Assembly (NCBI GenBank): GCA_963767285.1
Contig: CAVYDJ010000004.1
Coordinates: 496,001-560,000, forward strand
Direction of reading: 5' to 3'
DNA: 64,000 nt
Source: WHSW01 sp963767285
Lineage (GTDB): Bacteria; Actinomycetota; Thermoleophilia; Solirubrobacterales; 70-9
Shown here: one piece after another, positions 39,482 through 48,051 of the stretch
How the letters are laid out: each line of letters starts with the position of its first letter
How positions within the stretch are numbered: the first letter of the stretch is position 1
Program-made: the position numbers and the translations under genes
Notes under the pieces: generated by a model
Seen by the model: the letters and a program-made list of their open reading frames with translations, nothing else
What the model was told of the DNA's origin: nothing
The model's database searches: none

Positions 39482-41701
39482 ATGAACGCGGGGGTAACGA
39501 GGATGAGACGACGGACAGCAACGCGTGCGCTCGCCGCGGTGGCAGCGCTGCTCGGCGCGCTCGCCCTCGCCCCCGCCGCGACGGCCGCGATCCCGAACAT
39601 CCCGAACGGAGCCGGCGGCCAGATGGCCTGCGCCGACCCCGGCGCCCCGAACGCCGGCGAGCGCCACTGCTCGGGCATCTTCACCACCTTCGACGGCGCC
39701 CCGATCGACGTCAACGTCGCCTTCCCGCCCACACCGGCATCGGGTCCCGACGGCAACTTCCCGATCGTCGGCGTCTTCCACGGCTGGGGCGGCTCCAAGT
39801 TCGGCCTCGACAGCACGTCGCTACAGCAATGGCTCGACGACGGCTACGCCGTCTTCTCCATGAGCGACCGCGGCTGGGGCAACTCCTGCGGCGGCATGGA
39901 CCCGAAGCGCCTCCAGCCGGTCTGCGCGGAGGGCTACAACCACCTGATGGACACCCGCTACGAGGTCCGCGACGCCCAGGAGGTCTGGGAAGCGCTCGCC
40001 GACGCGGGCCTGATCGACCCGCGGGCGATCGCCTCCACCGGCGGCTCCTACGGCGGCGGCATCTCGATGGCCCTCGGCGCGCTGCGCAACCGCCAGATGC
40101 AGCCCGACGGCACCCTCGTGCCCTGGGTCAGCGCCGGTGGCAAGGCGATGCAGATCGCCGCGGTCCAGCCCGACATCCCGTGGACCGACCTCCCGGCCTC
40201 GCTGCAGCCCAACGGCTCCACCCTCGACTACGTCGCCGACGCTCCGTACCTCGGCCCGAACGGCGACCGCCGGATCGGCGTCATGAAGCAGTCCTTCACC
40301 GCCGGCCTCTACGGACTCGGCCTCGCGACGAGCAACTACGCGCCGCCCGGCGTCGACCCCGACGCCGACCTCACCCAGTGGTATTCGACGATCAACGCCG
40401 GCGAGCCGTACGACGAGAACCCGCTCTCGCAGGACGTCGTCGACGAGCTCACCACGCACCACTCGTCGTACTACATCGACGACTCGATCGCGCCCGCCCC
40501 GATGCTGATCTCCAACGGCTGGACCGACGACCTCTTCCCGCCCGACGAGGCGCTCCGCTTCTACAACCGCACCCGCACCGAGCACCCGGGCACGCCGATC
40601 TCCCTCATCTTCAGCGACCACGGCCACCAGCGCGGTCAGAACAAGACCGCCGACGCCACCTTCCGCCGCTCCCAGGCCCATGCGTGGCTCGACTTCTACG
40701 TCAAGCACACCGGCCCGGAACCGTTCCAGGGCGTCCAGACCCTCACCACCACGTGCCCTGACACCGCTTCGTCGGCCGGCCCGTTCCGCGCCCCGACCTG
40801 GCGCGAGCTCGCCCCGGGCGAGGTTCGCCTGTCCTCCGCGACCGCCCAGACGATCGTTCCCGGCTCGGACTCACCCGCGATCGGCCAATCCTTCGACCCG
40901 ATCGCCGGCCCCGGCGCCTGCGCCACCGCCCCCGGCGCCGACCAGCCGGGCGTCGCCACCTACCGCCTCGACCCGGCTCCGGCCGGCGGTTACACGCTGA
41001 TGGGCTCGCCGACCGTGATCGCCTCGATCTCAGCCGGCTCGCCCACGTCGCAGGTCGCCGCCCGCCTGCTCGACGTTGACCCGAACGGAGACGAGACGCT
41101 CGTCGCCCGCGGCCTCTACCGGCCGACCGAAGAGCCCAAGCAGGTCTTCCAGCTGCACCCGAACGGGTGGCTGTTCGCCGAGGGCCACATCCCGAAGCTC
41201 GAGCTGCTGCCCTCCGATGCCCCCTACGGCCGCACCTCGAACGGCCAGGCTCCGGTGACCGTGTCCGACCTGGAGCTCCGCCTCCCGGTCCTCGAGTCGC
41301 CGGGCACCGGGCCCGTGCGCGCACCGGCCGCCAAGGTCCTGCCGCCCGGCTACAAGCTCGCCGCCGACCACCTCCCGGCGGGCGGCGGCGGAGCCGGGGG
41401 CGGGGGAGACGGCGACGGCACCACGCCACCGGCCTCCTGCAACGCGAGCCCGATCGCCGGCACCAAGAAGGACGACAAGCTCCGCGGCACGCCACAGGAC
41501 GACCTGATCCGCGGCCGCGGCGGCGACGATCGCCTCAAGGGACGCAGGGGCGACGACTGCCTCCGTGGGGGCGGCGGGAGCGACACGTTGAGCGGCGGGC
41601 CCGGCGCGGACCTCCTCGCCTGCGGGCCGGGACGACACGACGTCGCAAGGGCCGGCGCCGCCGACACGGTTCGCGGCTGCGAGCGCACCCGTCGCGGCTG
41701 A
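39482..41701 (+). CDS. secreted CocE/NonD-family hydrolase with C-terminal RTX-like module
   Basis: A 739-residue exported protein with a signal peptide (ALAAVAALLGALALAPAATA). The X-Pro dipeptidyl-peptidase/CocE core has VGVFHGWGGSKFG, nucleophile STGGSYGGG, acid GWTDDLFPP and His FSDHGHQRG; a jelly-roll PepX-C domain follows (SPTVIASISAG, VAARLLDVDPNGDETLVARG). After a Gly-rich linker the last 85 residues are GxxxDD-type repeats (DDLIRGRGGDDRLKGRRGDD) ending in CGPGRHDVA and RGCERT, homologous to the end of the ceramidase-like protein. Likely an outside peptidase or esterase. ATG 39482 follows AAGGGGCGG, a Shine-Dalgarno-like stretch. Confidence 0.9.
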   Translation: MNAGVTRMRRRTATRALAAVAALLGALALAPAATAAIPNIPNGAGGQMACADPGAPNAGERHCSGIFTTFDGAPIDVNVAFPPTPASGPDGNFPIVGVFHGWGGSKFGLDSTSLQQWLDDGYAVFSMSDRGWGNSCGGMDPKRLQPVCAEGYNHLMDTRYEVRDAQEVWEALADAGLIDPRAIASTGGSYGGGISMALGALRNRQMQPDGTLVPWVSAGGKAMQIAAVQPDIPWTDLPASLQPNGSTLDYVADAPYLGPNGDRRIGVMKQSFTAGLYGLGLATSNYAPPGVDPDADLTQWYSTINAGEPYDENPLSQDVVDELTTHHSSYYIDDSIAPAPMLISNGWTDDLFPPDEALRFYNRTRTEHPGTPISLIFSDHGHQRGQNKTADATFRRSQAHAWLDFYVKHTGPEPFQGVQTLTTTCPDTASSAGPFRAPTWRELAPGEVRLSSATAQTIVPGSDSPAIGQSFDPIAGPGACATAPGADQPGVATYRLDPAPAGGYTLMGSPTVIASISAGSPTSQVAARLLDVDPNGDETLVARGLYRPTEEPKQVFQLHPNGWLFAEGHIPKLELLPSDAPYGRTSNGQAPVTVSDLELRLPVLESPGTGPVRAPAAKVLPPGYKLAADHLPAGGGGAGGGGDGDGTTPPASCNASPIAGTKKDDKLRGTPQDDLIRGRGGDDRLKGRRGDDCLRGGGGSDTLSGGPGADLLACGPGRHDVARAGAADTVRGCERTRRG

Positions 41702-41731
41702 GCGCTTCCGCCGTCAAATAGGCTGGCGCGG

Positions 41732-42400
41732 ATGAAGCAGCTCGCCGACGGCGTCTGGCAGCTCTCGGGCTTTCCTCCAAACGGCATCAACGTCTTCGTG
41801 ATCGAGGACGTGCTGATCGACGCCTCGACGCGCTACGCGACCCGCCGCATCCTCCGCCAGGTGAAGGACCACAAGCCCTCCGCGCACGCGCTCACCCACG
41901 CCCACCCCGACCATCAGGGCGCCAGCCACAACGTCTGCGAGCGCCTCGGGATCCCGTTCTGGGTCGGCGAGGCCGACGCCGACCCGGCCGAGACGCCCGA
42001 CCTGATCGGCGAGCGCCAGCCCGACCACCCGATCGCCCAGCTCTTCTTCAAGACCTGCACCGGCCCCGGCCACCCGGTCGACCGCAAGCTCGTCGAGGGC
42101 GACGAGGTCGGCGGCTTCCAGGTCCTTCACGTCCCCGGCCATTCCGCCGGCCACCTCGCCTTCTGGCGCGAGTCCGACCGCGTCCTGATCGCGGGCGACG
42201 TCTTCAACAGCGCCAACCCGTTCACCGGCATCCCCGGCCTGCGGCTTCCATACGACTTCTTCACCCCGGACCCGGCGCAGAACCGCCGCTCGGCGAAGCG
42301 CCTCGGCGAACTCGAGCCGAAGCTGGTCCTGCTCGGCCACGGCCCGCCCTACCGGGACACGAAGAAGTTCGTCGACTTCTGCGCGGCGCTGCCCGGCTAG
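41732..42400 (+). CDS. metallo-beta-lactamase fold hydrolase
   Basis: A 222-residue MBL-fold protein. The zinc motif is THAHPDHQGA (HxHxDH), with further ligands in HVPGHSAGH, AGDVF and GHGPPY. The short, soluble, single-domain form resembles glyoxalase II-like hydrolases; substrate unknown. TAGGCT (41719-41724) ends 7 bases before the ATG. Its TAG stop and the convergent MarR gene's stop share the same CTAG (42397-42400). Confidence 0.9.
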   Translation: MKQLADGVWQLSGFPPNGINVFVIEDVLIDASTRYATRRILRQVKDHKPSAHALTHAHPDHQGASHNVCERLGIPFWVGEADADPAETPDLIGERQPDHPIAQLFFKTCTGPGHPVDRKLVEGDEVGGFQVLHVPGHSAGHLAFWRESDRVLIAGDVFNSANPFTGIPGLRLPYDFFTPDPAQNRRSAKRLGELEPKLVLLGHGPPYRDTKKFVDFCAALPG

Positions 42401-42885
42401 TCGCCGGAGCGCTCCGCGTCGGCGGCCCTCGCCGCGTCGCACTGTGCCCCGATCGACTCCAGGGTCTGGCGCATCTCGCACGGGTTTGAGCCCAGCGCCG
42501 GCATGAAGTCCTCGGCGATGCCGCGTGCGTACACGGGCCACATCCGCTCCAGCATCGCGCGACCTTCGTCGGTGAGCTCGATGTAGAAGCTCCGCCGGTC
42601 GGTGTCGCACGAGGTGCGGCGGGCCAGCCCGGCCTTCTCGATGCGGTCGATCAGCCGGCTCAGGCCGCTGTTCGAGAGCAGCACCCGCTCGGCGAGCTCG
42701 ACCTGGCGCAGCCTGGCGTCGTCGGCGTCCCTCAGCGCCGCGAGCACGTCGTACCAGCTGAGCGGGGGCAGATCCGCCTCGTCGAGGTCGGCGGCGATCC
42801 GCCGCAGCATCGTCGAGTGCGCGCGCAAAAAGGCCCGCCATGCAGCGAGTTCGTCCGTCGACAGCATGTCCGTGGCAGCGCTCAT
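42397..42885 (-). CDS. MarR-family transcriptional regulator
   Basis: A 162-residue winged-helix protein. The recognition region is RQVELAERVLLSNSGLSRLIDRIEKAGLARR and the wing TDRRSFYIELTDEGR; the DLPPLSWYDVLAALRDADD helix is typical of MarR. Two Cys (SCDTDRR and NPCEMRQ, QCDAAR) could sense oxidants, though an OhrR-type N-terminal Cys is missing. ATG 42885 is preferred over upstream in-frame starts because TACAAT (42894-42899) and TTGCAT (42916-42921) give a promoter whose start point falls on this ATG. Divergent from the YceI-like gene, which it probably controls along with itself. Confidence 0.88.
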   Translation of the reverse strand: MSAATDMLSTDELAAWRAFLRAHSTMLRRIAADLDEADLPPLSWYDVLAALRDADDARLRQVELAERVLLSNSGLSRLIDRIEKAGLARRTSCDTDRRSFYIELTDEGRAMLERMWPVYARGIAEDFMPALGSNPCEMRQTLESIGAQCDAARAADAERSGD

Positions 42886-42893
42886 GGAGACAG

Positions 42894-42951
42894 ATTGTAC
42901 CGGAGATAGTTGACAATGCAACGGTTTCCTGTATGATTGTTGCATCAACAA
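42894..42951. promoter_or_regulatory. divergent promoters and operators between MarR and YceI-like genes
   Basis: Plus strand: TTGACA (42910-42915), 16 bases, TATGAT (42932-42937), close to consensus and driving the YceI-like gene. Minus strand: TTGCAT (42916-42921), 16 bases, TACAAT (42894-42899), driving marR. Two related inverted repeats overlie them: GTTG-ACAATG-CAAC (42909-42922) on the plus -35, and TTGTTG-CAT-CAACAA (42937-42951) just after the plus -10. These are the expected size and placement for MarR dimers. Confidence 0.65.
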
Positions 42952-42982
42952 CAGTTGCAACGTCATCCATAGGAGGCTTCAG

Positions 42983-43534
42983 ATGACCACAGCCACGGAA
43001 ACCAGCCAGGACCTCGTGCCGACCGGCACCTGGCAGATCGACAACACGCACTCCAATGCCGGCTACGAGGTCGAGCACGGCGGACTATCCGTCTTCCGCG
43101 GCGGCTTCGAGCCGATCGACGCGACCCTCGTCTCCGGTGACGACGGCGTCGTGCTCGAGGGCCGCGTCGCGGTCGAGAGCATCAGGATCGACGACGAGAA
43201 CCTGCGGCCGCACCTGCTGTCGCCGGACTTCTTCGACGCCGAGCGCAACCCGGAGATCACCTTCCGGTCGACCGAGATCAGCGGCTCCGCCGACGACCTG
43301 ACCGTCACGGGTGAGCTCTCGATGGCCGGCGTCTCGCTCCCGGTCCAGTCCAGGGGCCGGATTCGCGGACCCGTCTCGTTCGGCGAGGGGCTCGACAAGC
43401 TCTCGCTCTCCCTCGAGGCGACCATCGACCGCACCCTGTTCGGGATGGTCTGGCAGATGGAACTGCCCGGTGGCGGCCAGGCGCTCGGCAACGACGTCCG
43501 CCTGGTCGTCGAGCTCGAGCTCAACCGCAGCTAG
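42983..43534 (+). CDS. YceI-family lipid-binding protein
   Basis: A 183-residue lipocalin-like beta-barrel of the YceI family: GTWQIDNTHSNAGYEVEH, GRVAVESIRIDDENLRPHLLSPDFFDAERNPEITFRS, and GTSLP-like VSLPVQSRGRIRGPV. It lacks a signal peptide, so it is cytoplasmic, and may bind isoprenoids or amides. AGGAGG 7-12 bases before the ATG is a perfect Shine-Dalgarno, and a near-consensus promoter lies upstream, so high regulated expression is expected. A flavin reductase remnant follows directly. Confidence 0.9.
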   Translation: MTTATETSQDLVPTGTWQIDNTHSNAGYEVEHGGLSVFRGGFEPIDATLVSGDDGVVLEGRVAVESIRIDDENLRPHLLSPDFFDAERNPEITFRSTEISGSADDLTVTGELSMAGVSLPVQSRGRIRGPVSFGEGLDKLSLSLEATIDRTLFGMVWQMELPGGGQALGNDVRLVVELELNRS

Positions 43535-43536
43535 CC

Positions 43537-44101
43537 ATGAAGATCCTCGCCATCTCCGGCAGCGTCCGCGCGCGACTCCCACAACACGCGCCTGCTCCGC
43601 CACGCGGCGGAGCGGGCGCCGGCGGGGATCGAGATCGAGGTCTGGGACGGGCTGAAGTCGGTTCCGCCCTATGACGAGGACGACGACGGCCCGATCGCTC
43701 CCCGGCCGGTCGCCGAGCTCCGCAAGGCGATCGCCGACGCCGACGGCCTGCTGATCGCGACCCCCGAGTACAACTCTTCGATCCCGGGCGTGCTCAAGAA
43801 CGCGATCGACTGGGCATCGCGCCCACGGGCGGAGACGCCGCTGCAGGGCAAGCCGGCCGCGGTGATCGGCGCTACGACCGGCAGCTTCGGCGCTGTCTGG
43901 GCCCAGGCCGAGCTGCGCAAGGTGCTCGCCTCGACCGGCGCCCGGGTCATCGACCTCGAGCTGCCGGTAAGCAAGGCCCACGAGGCCTTCGACGACGACG
44001 GCGCGCTGGTCTCGACCGATCACGACGACCGGATGCTCCAGGTCCTCGCGGCTCTGGCCGCGGAGATCAACCTCGGCCGCGAGCTGGCGCTCGCCGCCTA
44101 G
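43537..44101 (+). pseudogene. NADPH-dependent FMN reductase, frameshifted near the N-terminus
   Basis: ATG 43537 starts MKILAISGSVR, the flavodoxin-like phosphate-binding strand, two bases after the YceI stop. The frame then fails: the true continuation RDSHNTRLLRHAAERAP is one base out of register. Removing one G within the CGCGCGCG run near 43,568-43,574 restores an intact protein of about 187 residues containing IATPEYNSSIPGVLKNAIDW, the FMN-binding and dimer motif, and AVIGATTGSFGAV. The next in-frame start (GTG 43790) would lack the FMN phosphate loop. Could be a real mutation or a sequencing slip. The 3' end overlaps the convergent gene by 35 bases. Confidence 0.7.
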
Positions 44102-44792
44102 CCGCGAACCGTCCGGCGGCCTCGTCCAGGGCGGGACGAGCGCGCTCGGGCAGCTGAGCCCGGACGCGCCAGCGGGCGCCCGAGAAACCGAGGTTGGCGA
44201 CCTTCGCGAACCCGAGCTCGTCCTCGCGCAGAGCCAGGAGCAGGTGCGCGACGCGGTCGCCGGCCGGCAGATCGGCCAGCTCTGCGACCCGCACGCACCA
44301 GCAATCGACGCGGTGCCCGCCCGGACGGACCAGGAACGCTCCCTGCTCGCCGACCAGCCAGACGCCGAGCTCGCCGCGCTGGAGCGCCAGGCCGGTGTCG
44401 CGCAGCAGATCGCGCTCGGCATGGCCGACGAGGTCGCCGAGCAGCCCGAGCGCAATGCCCTCGGCACCCGGATCGGCCTCGGCGCGCCTTGCCGCGCTGC
44501 GCTCGCTGCCGATCGGGACCACCTGGCGGGCGCCGCGGCGCGCCTGAATCCAGGGCACGAACCAGGCGTGGGCGAAGCAGATCGCCGCCACCGGGAAGGT
44601 GAGCGGCTCGATCGCCAGCAGCAGGGCGCCCGGGGCGACGAACACGAACGTGATCCACGCGGTCCACAGCGTCCAGCGCCGCCCGTCGCGGCGCAGGGTG
44701 CGCTCGCTGGCGTCCTCGCGCCACGGCAGGCGCGCGGCCTCGCTGAGTCCGCCGGCCGCGGGCGCGTGCGCCGGCTCGGCCGTCCGGTCCAT
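44067..44792 (-). CDS. two-helix membrane protein of unknown function
   Basis: A 241-residue protein. Residues 1-40 are charged, then two membrane helices (WTAWITFVFVAPGALLLAIE, FPVAAICFAHAWFVPWIQA) are followed by a cytoplasmic domain (GLLGDLVGHAERDLLRDTGLALQRGELGVWLVGEQGAFLV) and a basic tail. I recognise no family. The last domain contains a WCVRVAELADLPAGDRVAHLLLALREDE block that looks like a conserved core. It lies 9 bases downstream of a small gene on the same strand and is probably co-transcribed with it. Confidence 0.65.
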   Translation of the reverse strand: MDRTAEPAHAPAAGGLSEAARLPWREDASERTLRRDGRRWTLWTAWITFVFVAPGALLLAIEPLTFPVAAICFAHAWFVPWIQARRGARQVVPIGSERSAARRAEADPGAEGIALGLLGDLVGHAERDLLRDTGLALQRGELGVWLVGEQGAFLVRPGGHRVDCWCVRVAELADLPAGDRVAHLLLALREDELGFAKVANLGFSGARWRVRAQLPERARPALDEAAGRFAARRRAPARGRG

Positions 44793-44801
44793 GGTGCTCC
44801 G

Positions 44802-45026
44802 CTAGCCGCCGGCGATCGGCCGGCGCAGGACCACGAGGTCCGCCTCGAGCGGCAGCTCGCGGACCACCTCGGCGGTCCCGTCCGCATAGCTGACCGACGC
44901 GACCATGCCGCGATCGAGCTCGGCGCGAAACGCCGCCACGGCCGCGTCGGGGTCGCCATCGCCACCAGCCGTCCACTCCGCCAGGGTCGTGTGCCCGCTG
45001 CGGTCGAGTCTGATCAGCTTGCCCAT
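44802..45026 (-). CDS. small conserved protein of unknown function
   Basis: A 74-residue protein, MGKLIRLDRSGHTTLAEW at the start and LEADLVVLRRPIAGG at the end, with a middle segment AAVAAFRAELDRGMVASVSYADG. It looks like a compact ubiquitin-sized domain; I have seen similar small proteins in soil actinobacteria but no function. ATG 45026 is supported by GAGGAGG 5 bases upstream, one of the strongest Shine-Dalgarno sites here. Upstream in-frame starts are rejected for that reason. Confidence 0.75.
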   Translation of the reverse strand: MGKLIRLDRSGHTTLAEWTAGGDGDPDAAVAAFRAELDRGMVASVSYADGTAEVVRELPLEADLVVLRRPIAGG

Positions 45027-45111
45027 CGCAACCTCCTCGTAGTGGTCCGTCCACCATACGCCGTGCCCATGGCGCGATGTGTGATCTCGCCGCGCTCGTA
45101 ATATCGGGCGC

Positions 45112-47595
45112 ATGGAAGCCGCCCGCGATGAGCTCGCTCGCTATGAGCCGCACGAGATCGAGCGCCGCTGGCAGCGGATCTGGGCCGACGAACGCACCTG
45201 GGAGGTCCCGAATCCCGGCGACCCGGGCTTCGACGGGTCGAAGGAGAAGTTCTACGTGCTCGAGATGCTCCCGTACCCCTCGGGCGAGCCTCACGTCGGC
45301 CACCTGAAGAACTACTCGCTGGGCGACGCGATCGCCCACTACCGGCGCCGCAACGGCTACCAGGTGCTCCACCCGATGGGCTACGACGCCTTCGGCCTCC
45401 CGGCGGAGAACAACGCGATCAAGACCGGCCAGCCCCCGCGCCAGGCCGTCGAGGCGTCGATCGCCGCATACAGGGAGCAGTTCATGGCCTGGGGCGTCTC
45501 GATCGACTGGTCGCGCGAGATCTCCAGCCATCACCCCGACTACTACCGCTGGACGCAGTGGATCTTCCTGCGCTTGTTCGAGCGCGGGCTCGCCTACCGC
45601 GCCGAGGCGCCGGTGCAGTGGTGCCCGGTCGACCAGACCGTGCTCGCCAACGAGCAGGTCATCGACGGCCACTGCGAGCGCTGCGGATCGCTCGTCGAGT
45701 CGCGCCAGCTCGAGCAGTGGTTCTTCAAGATCACCGAGTACGCCGACCGGCTCCTCGCCGACTTCCAGACGCTCGAGTCGTGGCCCGAGCACGTGGTCAC
45801 GATGCAGCGCAACTGGATCGGCCGCTCCGAGGGTGCCGAGGTCACCTTTCGGTGCGAGGACCTGGGGCTCGACTTCCCCGTCTTCACAACCCGCCCGGAC
45901 ACCCTGTTCGGCGCCACCTTCTTCGTGCTCGCCCCCGAGCACCCCGAGCTCGAGCGGCTGGCCGCCGGCACCGGCAACGAGGACGAGGTCCGCGCCTACG
46001 TCGACGCCGCGATCCGCGAGTCGGTCGAGGAGCGCGGCGACCAGGAGCGCGCGAAGACCGGCGTTCCCCTGGGCCGCACGGTCACCAACCCGGTGAACGG
46101 CGAGCAGATCCCGATGTTCGTCTCCGACTACGTGCTGATGGAGTACGGGACCGGGGCGCTGATGGCGGTCCCGGCCCACGACGGCCGCGATCATGCGTTC
46201 GCGCGCGCGTTCGGGCTCGAGATCCGCGAGGTGGTGGCCGGCGGCGACGACGTGCAGGCCGAGCCGTACCTCGGCGACGGGCCGCTCGTCAACAGCGGTC
46301 CCTTCGACGGCGAGGACAACCGGGAGGCCTACGGCCGGATCGTCGAGTGGCTGGACGCGGAGACGAAGGGCGAGGCGGCCGTCAACTACCGCCTCCGCGA
46401 TTGGCTGCTCTCGCGCCAACGCTACTGGGGCTGCCCGATCCCGGTCGTCTACTGCGACGCCGACGGCATCGTCTCCGTCCCCGACGACCAGCTGCCGGTC
46501 GAGCTGCCCGAGGTCGAGGACTACGCGCCCAAGGGCAAGAGCCCGCTGGCCGCGGCCGAGGACTGGGTGAGCACGACCTGCCCCAAGTGCGGTGGACCCG
46601 CGCGGCGCGAGACGGACACGATGGACACGTTCGTCGACTCGTCCTGGTACTTCCTGCGCTACCTCGATCCGCGCAACGACGAGCTGCCGTTCGATCGCGG
46701 GATCGCCGACCACTGGATGCCGGTCGACCAGTACATCGGCGGCGTCGAGCACGCGATCCTGCACCTGATGTACGCGCGCTTCTTCACCAAGGCGCTCGCC
46801 GATCTGGGCTACCTGGGCGTCCAGGAACCGTTTGCGAGCCTCTTCACGCAGGGGATGATCACGCGAGACGGGGCGAAGATGTCGTCCTCGAAGGGCAACA
46901 CCGTCAGCGCCGTGGAAACGGTCGACCGCTACGGCGCGGACACCGCCCGGACCTACGTCTGCTTCCTCGGGCCCCCCGAGCGGGGCGGCGACTGGGTCCC
47001 CGCCGGAGTGGAGGGCGTGCATCGTTTCCTGGTGCGTCTATGGCGCCTCGGTAACGAGGTTGCGGAGCGCACGGGGCCGCAGGAGCTGCCCAGCGGTGAT
47101 TCCGAGCTCTTGCGAAAGACGGCGTGGGCCATCGACAAGGTGTCTCACGACATCGAGCATGGATTCCAGTTCCACACGGCGATCTCCGCGGTGATGGAGC
47201 TGGTCAACGACGCCTACCGGCTGAAGGACGGCCTGTACGGCGACCCTGCCGGCGAGTCGACGCTGCGCTTTGCGACCGCGACCGCGGCCTCGCTGATCTT
47301 CCCGTTCGCCCCGCACCTCGGCAGCGAGGTCTACGAGCAGCTGACCGGCGAGCGGGTCTGGGAGCAGCCCTGGCCGCAGCCCGACGCCTCCCTCCTGGAG
47401 AGCGATCAGGTGACGATCGTCGTCCAGGTGAACGGCAAGCGCCGCGACCAGATCGTGGCGGCCGCGGACGCCTCGGAAGAGGAGCTGCTGGCGCTCGCGA
47501 AGGCATGCGACAACGTCGTGCGGCACATCGACGGCAAGCAGCTGGTCAAGGAGATCGTCGTGCCCGGCAAGCTCATCAACCTGGTGGTGAGCTGA
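45112..47595 (+). CDS. leuS: leucyl-tRNA synthetase
   Basis: An 827-residue class I synthetase. HIGH appears as PHVGH in YPSGEPHVGHLKNY, KMSKS as KMSSSKGN, the editing domain has FTTRPDTLFGATF and AVPAHDGRDHAFA, and zinc-type Cys pairs occur at CERCGS and CPKCGG. The C-terminal tRNA-binding domain ends VVPGKLINLVV. The lacking Leu-specific insertions fit the bacterial short form. TAATAT (45099-45104) ends 7 bases before the ATG and no Shine-Dalgarno is seen. A 974-codon open frame on the opposite strand is a shadow. Confidence 0.97.
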   Translation: MEAARDELARYEPHEIERRWQRIWADERTWEVPNPGDPGFDGSKEKFYVLEMLPYPSGEPHVGHLKNYSLGDAIAHYRRRNGYQVLHPMGYDAFGLPAENNAIKTGQPPRQAVEASIAAYREQFMAWGVSIDWSREISSHHPDYYRWTQWIFLRLFERGLAYRAEAPVQWCPVDQTVLANEQVIDGHCERCGSLVESRQLEQWFFKITEYADRLLADFQTLESWPEHVVTMQRNWIGRSEGAEVTFRCEDLGLDFPVFTTRPDTLFGATFFVLAPEHPELERLAAGTGNEDEVRAYVDAAIRESVEERGDQERAKTGVPLGRTVTNPVNGEQIPMFVSDYVLMEYGTGALMAVPAHDGRDHAFARAFGLEIREVVAGGDDVQAEPYLGDGPLVNSGPFDGEDNREAYGRIVEWLDAETKGEAAVNYRLRDWLLSRQRYWGCPIPVVYCDADGIVSVPDDQLPVELPEVEDYAPKGKSPLAAAEDWVSTTCPKCGGPARRETDTMDTFVDSSWYFLRYLDPRNDELPFDRGIADHWMPVDQYIGGVEHAILHLMYARFFTKALADLGYLGVQEPFASLFTQGMITRDGAKMSSSKGNTVSAVETVDRYGADTARTYVCFLGPPERGGDWVPAGVEGVHRFLVRLWRLGNEVAERTGPQELPSGDSELLRKTAWAIDKVSHDIEHGFQFHTAISAVMELVNDAYRLKDGLYGDPAGESTLRFATATAASLIFPFAPHLGSEVYEQLTGERVWEQPWPQPDASLLESDQVTIVVQVNGKRRDQIVAAADASEEELLALAKACDNVVRHIDGKQLVKEIVVPGKLINLVVS

Positions 47596-47636
47596 TTCGC
47601 AACCCCGATGCGGCTTGCGTCTGGTAGAAAGATCGC

Positions 47637-48044
47637 GTGCTGGTCAGGCGGCTCTCCGACGCAGCGGTGACCGAGGTCCACGGGTTGCGTCCGCACATCC
47701 TGATGGACGCCGGGGAGCTCGGCTCGCGCCACGTGTCGGTGAATTGGCTCGAGGTTCCGCCGGGCGTGCACGAGGAGCTGCGGTCCCACGAGGAGGCCGA
47801 GCAGGTGTACGTCGTCGTCAGCGGCAGCGGGACGATGTCGGCGACCGGCGACACGCAGAGCCTCGGCGCCGGCGATCTGGTCCTCATTCCACCCGCGACC
47901 GACCACGGGGTAGCCAACGACGGCACCGAGACGCTGGTGCTGATCTCGGTTCAATCTCCGGCCGTCTCCGCCGACGAGCTCTACAGCCGGCGGCTCGCCA
48001 GCCAGGCGAGCGGCTACGACGACGAGGACTACGAGCGCTCGTAA
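47637..48044 (+). CDS. cupin-domain protein
   Basis: A 135-residue single cupin. The two motifs are PPGVHEELRSHEEAEQVYVVVSG (G(X)5HXH(X)3-4E, with the first His in VHE and second in SHEE) and GDLVLIPPATDHGVAN. It could bind a metal and act as a small isomerase, dioxygenase or sensor; no substrate is evident. TAGAAA (47625-47630) ends 6 bases before GTG 47637. Followed 8 bases later by acyP. Confidence 0.85.
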   Translation: MLVRRLSDAAVTEVHGLRPHILMDAGELGSRHVSVNWLEVPPGVHEELRSHEEAEQVYVVVSGSGTMSATGDTQSLGAGDLVLIPPATDHGVANDGTETLVLISVQSPAVSADELYSRRLASQASGYDDEDYERS

Positions 48045-48051
48045 GGTTCGT

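Noticed and set aside
44098..47022. 974-codon minus-strand open frame over leuS
   Set aside because: Typical high-GC antisense shadow; no domain recognisable and leuS is complete.
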